Source: Alphaproteobacteria bacterium (lineage in GTDB: Bacteria; Pseudomonadota; Alphaproteobacteria; Rs-D84). Taken from it: a stretch of 5,556 nucleotides of DNA. Of the stretch, positions 1 through 5,556 are shown piece after piece. The notes beneath the pieces are model-generated. The model was not told where the DNA came from. It saw only the letters and a program-made list of their open reading frames with translations, and ran no database searches. Each line of letters begins with the position of its first letter. The stretch's first letter is position 1. The stretch lies in the NCBI GenBank assembly GCA_009782725.1, contig WRIM01000041.1, positions 1 through 5,556 of the forward strand. The letters run 5' to 3'. Position numbers and translations under genes: made by a program.

Positions 1-1413
1 TAAATAAGGCGTTTCGCCGCATCCGCCGCATGCGCCCGAAAATTCGAACATATGCTCGCAAAGTTCGACATGTTTCGGCACGTTCAGGTTTAATTTATCG
101 CGCGGCATCGGCGGCAATTTGGCGGCTTCGTCGAACGCAACTTGTTGTCCCGCCGCAATCGCTTCGTCTGTCGGAATCATTTTCAGCGCAGAGACAGGAC
201 ATATTTTCGTGCAAACCTGACACCCCGTGCAATCCGCCGGAGATATGGTAAGCGACCACATCATGTCCGCGCCCAATTCCGGCGTTTTCACCGGCACAAA
301 ATTTATATCTTTATTTTTGCCGGCGGTTTTTGCATCGACCACATTGTTGCGAATCGCGCTGTGCGGGCAAAGCATCGAACACTTGCCGCATTGTATGCAT
401 TTCTCTAAATCGCAAGTCGACACGCGTTCCGCGATATTGCGTTTTTCGTATTTTGATGTTCCGATCGGAAACTCGCCATAATTCTGCATCGCCGACACAG
501 GCAAATCGTCGCCCCGCATCGCCGCGACTTCGCCAAGCGTTCCGGCTATGCGCGCCGGCGCGTCCGCGGTCATAGCCGGCGTCCAATCCGGCGCAAAGTT
601 CGACGGAGATGAAGGCAATTTATATTCCGTTAAAAATTCCGCCGCGCGATCCACCGCGGCCCAATTGGCCGCGACAATTGCTTCGCCTTTTTTTCTGTAT
701 GTTTTTTCAATCGCGGCCTTGGAATGTTTTGCCGCGATTTTCGGGTCGATTATTTCCGTCAGATTAAAGAAATTCAACATTATGAAAGTATTAATCCGGC
801 GCCCCAATCCCAACTCGGCCGCGCCGCGATTCGCGTCCAAGAAATAAACGCGCGCGCGCATACGTATAAGATGCTCTTGCACGTCGCGCGGCAGATTTGA
901 GAAAGCATCATCGGGCGCGCGCGAAGTATTAATCATCACGGTGCCGCCGGGTTTTAATGCGGCGAACACATCGAACCTTTGGGCGATCATATAATTGGAG
1001 ACCGAAATAAAATCCGCATACTCGACCAAATATTGCGACCGAATATGATTAGGTGCGAATCGCAAATGCGAAGCGGTGAGCCCCCCCGATTTTTTAGAAT
1101 CATAAACGGCGTACGATTGCGGGTAAAGGTCGGAATTTTCGCCGACGATTTTGACTATGTTTTTCACGGCGCCGACCGTGCCGTCGGAACCGATGCCATA
1201 CAATATCGCCGATTTATATCCCGCGTCGTCATTTGCGAACGACGAATCGGTCGCCAAAGACAATCCCGTCACGTCGTCGTTGATGCCGACCGTAAAATTA
1301 TGGCGAAGCGTGCCGCGCATCATGCCTTCGACAATTGCTTTGACGTCGCGCGGTTTGAATTCTTTCGAACCCAATCCGTACCGGCCGCCGAAAACTTTTA
1401 TTTTTGCTGTCAT
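1..1413 (-). CDS. nifJ: Pyruvate:ferredoxin oxidoreductase, C-terminal part (domains III-VI, 3' end outside window)
   Basis: Second part of a PFOR, which oxidatively decarboxylates pyruvate with CoA to acetyl-CoA, CO2 and reduced ferredoxin in the cytoplasm. I translated 471 codons from ATG 1413 to the window edge with no stop. Residues 8-13 (VFGGRY) begin the gamma-like domain III, which holds GIGSDGTVGAVKN (73-85) and YDSKKSGG. The EKR segment is YGEFPIGTSKYEKRNIA (312-328). Two [4Fe-4S] ferredoxin motifs follow: C339/C342/C345/C349-P and C395/C398/C401/C405-P. The thiamine-diphosphate domain begins at FEFSGACGGCGETPY (456-470), with C462 and C465 the expected first ligands of the proximal cluster. 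The rest of that domain lies beyond position 1. The start is supported by AAAGGA 7 bases upstream, and it lies one base after the MscS stop. Domains I-II are missing here but are encoded at 4411-3368. The family is certain; activity as a two-chain enzyme is inferred. The symbol refers to the fused homologue. Confidence 0.95.
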   Translation of the reverse strand, partial: MTAKIKVFGGRYGLGSKEFKPRDVKAIVEGMMRGTLRHNFTVGINDDVTGLSLATDSSFANDDAGYKSAILYGIGSDGTVGAVKNIVKIVGENSDLYPQSYAVYDSKKSGGLTASHLRFAPNHIRSQYLVEYADFISVSNYMIAQRFDVFAALKPGGTVMINTSRAPDDAFSNLPRDVQEHLIRMRARVYFLDANRGAAELGLGRRINTFIMLNFFNLTEIIDPKIAAKHSKAAIEKTYRKKGEAIVAANWAAVDRAAEFLTEYKLPSSPSNFAPDWTPAMTADAPARIAGTLGEVAAMRGDDLPVSAMQNYGEFPIGTSKYEKRNIAERVSTCDLEKCIQCGKCSMLCPHSAIRNNVVDAKTAGKNKDINFVPVKTPELGADMMWSLTISPADCTGCQVCTKICPVSALKMIPTDEAIAAGQQVAFDEAAKLPPMPRDKLNLNVPKHVELCEHMFEFSGACGGCGETPYL

Positions 1414-1414
1414 A

Positions 1415-2248
1415 TTATTTTCCTTTGTTTTCAACGCGAACATCTAACTGAGGGAATGGGAAACGCAAGCCTCTACTTGGAAATTCATTATAGATTTTTT
1501 CCAACGTATCCGCTTGGGTCGAATAATAATCGCCGAATTTCGTCCAATAGCGGACGGTCAATTCAATCGAATTATTGGAAAGGTTTTTTACAAAAATGCT
1601 TGGGGCCGGATTTGCCAAAACGCGTTTATCGGCGGCAAGTATTTCAAGAGTCGCCGCGCGCGCGACCTCCACACTGTCGCCGTATGCGATATTGATGACG
1701 ATATCCGCGCGGCGGTGAGGTTGGCGCGACAAATTTATGATTTCCCCGTTGGAAAGCGCCCCGTTGGGAAGGTACACTATCTGTTTGTCGCCGGTATGCA
1801 GTTCAGTTGTGAAAATCATGATTTTTTCGACCGTGCCTGTTCTTCCGCTTGCGGTTTGAATAACTTCGCCAACGACGAACGGTTTGAAAAGAAGGATCAC
1901 AATCCCGCCCGCGAAATTCTGCAGCGTGCCGCTAAGCGCCATGCCGACCGCCAACGACGCCGCGCCAAGAATTGCAATAATGGACGTCATTTGAACGCCG
2001 ACGGTGGTAAGAACGATGATAAAGACCATGACCTTTAACGCTATTCCGACGAACGAAGTAAAAAACGACATCAATGACGGGTCTAAATGCCGCGCTTCCA
2101 TGATTTTCCGGAATGAATTCGTAACCCGATTGGAAAGCCATAAACCGACAAATAAAATCAGCACGGCGACAAGCAGCTTAATCCCGTATTGAATCGAAGT
2201 ATGAATCAGCGCGTCCAAAGTTCCGTTGAAAGTAAAAGATTCGTTCAT
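1415..2248 (-). CDS. mscS: MscS-family small-conductance mechanosensitive channel
   Basis: Inner-membrane channel that opens under membrane tension and releases solutes on hypo-osmotic shock. The protein has 277 residues, close to E. coli MscS (286). Membrane segments lie near residues 21-39 (TM1), 64-84 (TM2) and 88-127 (TM3). TM3 has the Gly/Ala-rich pore pattern GAASLAVGMALSGTLQ (95-110), then NFAGG and FKPFVVGE. The cytoplasmic beta domain shows the GRTGTVEKI pattern (135-143), YLPNG (159-163) and INLSRQPHRR (171-180). The C-terminal FPFPQLDVRV (263-272) is typical of the family. The start at 2248 has AAAGGA six bases upstream. It lies 12 bases after the TPR gene and one base before the second PFOR gene, whose RBS is inside its last codons. 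An MscS gene between two pieces of PFOR has no obvious functional logic. It looks complete and functional. The symbol denotes family, not proven orthology. Confidence 0.93.
   Translation of the reverse strand: MNESFTFNGTLDALIHTSIQYGIKLLVAVLILFVGLWLSNRVTNSFRKIMEARHLDPSLMSFFTSFVGIALKVMVFIIVLTTVGVQMTSIIAILGAASLAVGMALSGTLQNFAGGIVILLFKPFVVGEVIQTASGRTGTVEKIMIFTTELHTGDKQIVYLPNGALSNGEIINLSRQPHRRADIVINIAYGDSVEVARAATLEILAADKRVLANPAPSIFVKNLSNNSIELTVRYWTKFGDYYSTQADTLEKIYNEFPSRGLRFPFPQLDVRVENKGK
1421..1426 (-). promoter_or_regulatory. RBS of the PFOR C-terminal gene
   Basis: AAAGGA on the minus strand, 7 bases before ATG 1413, located inside the last codons of mscS. It shows that the downstream PFOR half can be initiated independently and probably by coupling to mscS translation, so the split does not depend on readthrough or frameshifting. 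Confidence 0.8.
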
Positions 2249-2254
2249 TTTTTA

Positions 2255-2260
2255 TCCTTT
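2255..2260 (-). promoter_or_regulatory. RBS of mscS
   Basis: AAAGGA on the minus strand, six bases before ATG 2248, filling the first half of the 12-base gap after the TPR gene stop. It fixes the mscS start. Confidence 0.75.
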
Positions 2261-3364
2261 TTATTTCCCGTCAGTTTTCACATGTTTTATAATTTCCAGA
2301 ATTTCACCCGCGTATTTCTTTTGCGGATTTTTTGGCCCGACTGCTTTTAATATATTGGTCCAATTTTCCATATCGACATTAAGAGCAGATTGCGGAACCC
2401 CGTTGATATCGAATAGCTTCAGCATATCTATGGCGTCTTTGAATCTGTTTGTGTATATGTATGCCTCTGCAAGATTATATCTTATGGACGTCCAAGGCTC
2501 CATATTCGGATCCGCGGACTTTGCCTCGGGCTTTTCCAACACGCTTTCCAATAAATCCACCGCTTCTTCGTATCTATTAAGCTTTGATAAGATGAACGAC
2601 TTGTTCGCATAGCCGAATATGTATCCGGGGTTAAGCTCTATAGACTGATTTATGGCGTCTAATGCTTTTTCGAAATATTTTTCTTGGTTGCTGTACCAGA
2701 AATATTTGGTGCGATAGACTCTTGATTTTAATCTGTTCTTGTCATTCAGCGAAATACTCTGGTCGTCTATATATTTCAATACCCTGTCGGTTACCAACAA
2801 CATTTCGAGTTCTTTGGGCAACCGGTCGATAAATTGCAGTCTGTTGCTGATTTCCCGATCGATTTCTAATCTTTCATCGGATTGCTTTTCCGCTTTTTTC
2901 ATGCCTTGTTTCATTGCGTTGTATTCTTGTTCCAATCCTTGCTTTAATGCTTGATATCGACCTTGTAATTTTTCTTTGAATTTTTCAGTCTCGGCTTCCA
3001 AATCTTTAATATGATTATCAAAATCTCTTTTTTGATTATCTAATGTTTCTTTGGATGCCCTATTAAGCTCTTCTAATTTTTGAGAATATGACCAACGGTT
3101 CCATATGCTTATACCCGTAACCCCAAGCCCAAGTAGCAGCAGCCATACGTTCAGCCAATTATTTTGAACCGTATAATGCTGTTTCTCAAAATCCAAGTGG
3201 TTTTCATAATGTTTGACTATCCGTTTTTCCAAACCGTATGTTTGAATAACCTGCTCGCTTGCCGCGCGGTTATCGTTCATCAGCCGGTTGGTGCTGCAAG
3301 TATACCAAACCACGCAAAGCACGGTTACAAAGACGATCAAAAATCCGGTCAGATACTTTTGCAT
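2261..3364 (-). CDS. Two-TM, coiled-coil, TPR-containing membrane protein of unknown function
   Basis: I do not recognise a named family. The 367-residue protein has a hydrophobic N-terminal segment (about 5-22) and a second one at about 70-88 (WLNVWLLLLGLGVTGISIW), separated by a charged loop of about 45 residues. Residues 92-170 are rich in Lys, Glu, Gln and Asp with heptad-like Leu spacing (LEEL, LEAE, LKQGLEQ) and look like a coiled coil. Tetratricopeptide-like helices follow, clearest in YFEKALDAINQSIELNP (230-246), a further pair at 249-279, and WTSIRYNLAEAYIYTNRFKDA (291-311 region). This suggests a membrane-anchored scaffold with the coiled coil and TPRs on one face, probably cytoplasmic if both ends of the hairpin are. 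C23 is not in a convincing lipobox. The start is 3 bases after the PFOR N-half stop, with AAAGGA 8 bases upstream. Its coding sequence is markedly AT-richer than its neighbours, as in the stretch 3001-3060. Function unknown. Confidence 0.85.
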   Translation of the reverse strand: MQKYLTGFLIVFVTVLCVVWYTCSTNRLMNDNRAASEQVIQTYGLEKRIVKHYENHLDFEKQHYTVQNNWLNVWLLLLGLGVTGISIWNRWSYSQKLEELNRASKETLDNQKRDFDNHIKDLEAETEKFKEKLQGRYQALKQGLEQEYNAMKQGMKKAEKQSDERLEIDREISNRLQFIDRLPKELEMLLVTDRVLKYIDDQSISLNDKNRLKSRVYRTKYFWYSNQEKYFEKALDAINQSIELNPGYIFGYANKSFILSKLNRYEEAVDLLESVLEKPEAKSADPNMEPWTSIRYNLAEAYIYTNRFKDAIDMLKLFDINGVPQSALNVDMENWTNILKAVGPKNPQKKYAGEILEIIKHVKTDGK

Positions 3365-3367
3365 CTT

Positions 3368-5031
<1,664 letters not shown>

Positions 5032-5038
5032 ATGACAA

Positions 5039-5043
5039 CCCTT
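5039..5043 (-). promoter_or_regulatory. RBS of the HD-domain gene
   Basis: AAGGG on the minus strand, 7 bases before ATG 5031, overlapping the TAA stop of the preceding small membrane protein gene. It supports the chosen start and a common transcript. Confidence 0.65.
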
Positions 5044-5551
5044 AGCCGCGGGCCCCTTTGGCGATTATGTTTTCTTTGATTTTATCAACCATTTTGGGGC
5101 CGATAATTCTTTTATCAAACACGTGCCCGAATTGATGAGTTACTATTTTCTTTATGGGATAATTCGTGCGCGCCTGAAATTTATGATAAGAACAGTCTAT
5201 TATAACCACCTTATCTATAAATTTTATCGGGTCTTGCCAATCGGATTTTCCGTTCGCGCCGATATGAACTTTCGGCACATAGGCCCATGCTTTGAACGCA
5301 GTGCGATTTTGATTTTCCCACATAACCGCCAAAGAATTATAAAAATCGATAGAATGCTTTGTTGTTTCATTATAGATTGCCACCTTGCCCGAATCTTGAA
5401 GCTCGCGCAAGCATGCCGCCGCGCCCGCAATCTTTTTATTCGCATGGGACGTCATGGCGATGCCGCCTGCCGCCATACCACCAAGAGCCATTATGAACCA
5501 AAACACTTTGACCGGGTCTACGTTGGCCAAAGAGTTTACTTCTTCTATCAT
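5042..5551 (-). CDS. Small membrane-anchored protein of unknown function with a degenerate zincin-like HQFGH motif
   Basis: Not recognised. The protein has 169 residues if it starts at ATG 5551. The window ends five bases upstream, so the RBS and any longer N-terminus cannot be seen; the visible upstream bases are all A, as before the MscS start. A hydrophobic segment at about 14-33 (VKVFWFIMALGGMAAGGIAM) suggests an N-terminal anchor, with the remaining 135 residues on one side of the membrane. The C-terminal part contains KKIVTHQFGHVFDKR (134-148). This resembles zinc-metallopeptidase helices (HExxH followed by a third ligand), but Gln140 replaces the catalytic Glu. The resemblance may be coincidental. 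The gene ends ten bases before the HD gene start and its TAA lies within that gene's RBS, so it belongs to the same operon. GC is uneven: about a third in 5161-5220, above 60% in 5401-5460. Confidence 0.72.
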   Translation of the reverse strand: MIEEVNSLANVDPVKVFWFIMALGGMAAGGIAMTSHANKKIAGAAACLRELQDSGKVAIYNETTKHSIDFYNSLAVMWENQNRTAFKAWAYVPKVHIGANGKSDWQDPIKFIDKVVIIDCSYHKFQARTNYPIKKIVTHQFGHVFDKRIIGPKMVDKIKENIIAKGARG

Positions 5552-5556
5552 TTTTT

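Larger units (their letters stand above)
1414..3367 (-). other. Two-gene block separating the PFOR halves
   Basis: This interval between the PFOR N-half stop and the C-half start holds exactly two complete genes, the TPR membrane protein and MscS, in the same orientation as PFOR. Flanking gaps are 3 and 1 bases. There is no transposase, integrase, self-splicing intron signature or inverted repeat that I can see. The block interrupts PFOR at its domain II/III linker, where a conserved enzyme could tolerate being divided. Both boundaries carry the + strand 9-mer tttcctttg (1419-1427 and 3371-3379), which includes the RBS of the next gene on each side. This may be a trace of how the block was inserted, or only the local RBS consensus. 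Confidence 0.8.

Noticed and set aside
979..1695. 238-codon open frame on the plus strand
   Set aside because: It runs antisense across the PFOR C-half and mscS, both unmistakable conserved genes, and its translation is Arg/His/Cys-rich with no recognisable domain. It is a shadow.
1514..2038. 174-codon plus-strand frame antisense to mscS
   Set aside because: Low-complexity basic translation without motifs, fully inside mscS on the other strand.
3290..3330. Lipoprotein signal in the TPR protein (Cys23)
   Set aside because: The residues before the Cys (Val-Trp-Tyr-Thr) do not fit a lipobox, so the segment is better read as a transmembrane helix.
1414..3367. The inserted block as an intein, self-splicing intron or transposon
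   Set aside because: It encodes two complete unrelated proteins with their own starts, stops and RBSs. No splicing motifs, homing endonuclease, transposase or terminal inverted repeats are visible.

Overview
All the coding capacity of this window lies on the minus strand, in one tightly packed, co-directional six-gene run with no intergenic gap over 12 bases. In transcription order (high to low coordinates) it reads: a small membrane-anchored protein of unknown function (5551-5042), an HD-domain 5'-deoxynucleotidase-like protein (5031-4408), the N-terminal third of a pyruvate:ferredoxin oxidoreductase (PFOR domains I-II, 4411-3368), a membrane/coiled-coil/TPR protein (3364-2261), an MscS-family mechanosensitive channel (2248-1415), and the rest of PFOR (domains III, EKR, 2x[4Fe-4S] and the start of the thiamine-diphosphate domain, 1413 to beyond position 1). 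Stop-to-start distances are +10, -4 (ATGA), +3, +12 and +1 bases, and every internal start has a purine-rich ribosome binding site, so the run looks like a single operon whose promoter and terminator are outside the window.

The main observation is that PFOR, in most bacteria one chain of roughly 1,200 residues (NifJ/YdbK type), is here two genes in correct order and orientation, separated by two intact unrelated membrane-protein genes (about 1.95 kb). The break falls at the linker between domain II and domain III. No conserved motif seems to be missing, and each half has its own stop or start and RBS. The downstream half still carries the EKR segment typical of the fused enzyme, so this looks like fission of a fused gene, recreating the alpha/gamma boundary of the multisubunit archaeal POR, rather than an ancestral arrangement. 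The catalytic residues and cluster cysteines visible in both halves are intact, so a working two-chain enzyme is plausible.

The inserted TPR gene is visibly richer in A+T than the PFOR halves and the MscS gene (sampled 60-base lines of about 25-37% GC against 47-63%), hinting at a different origin or relaxed constraint. The first gene contains an HQFGH motif that resembles a zincin HExxH site with the catalytic Glu replaced by Gln.

Organism: a bacterium with anaerobic, ferredoxin-linked pyruvate metabolism and an inner membrane carrying MscS. GC-ending, CG-rich codons (GCG, CGC, CCG, GGC) in the PFOR and MscS genes, with moderate overall GC, would fit an uncultured anaerobic Pseudomonadota-like lineage, but the window has no taxonomic marker and this is a weak guess. 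No RNA gene, CRISPR array, transposase, integrase, att site, promoter or terminator was recognised.
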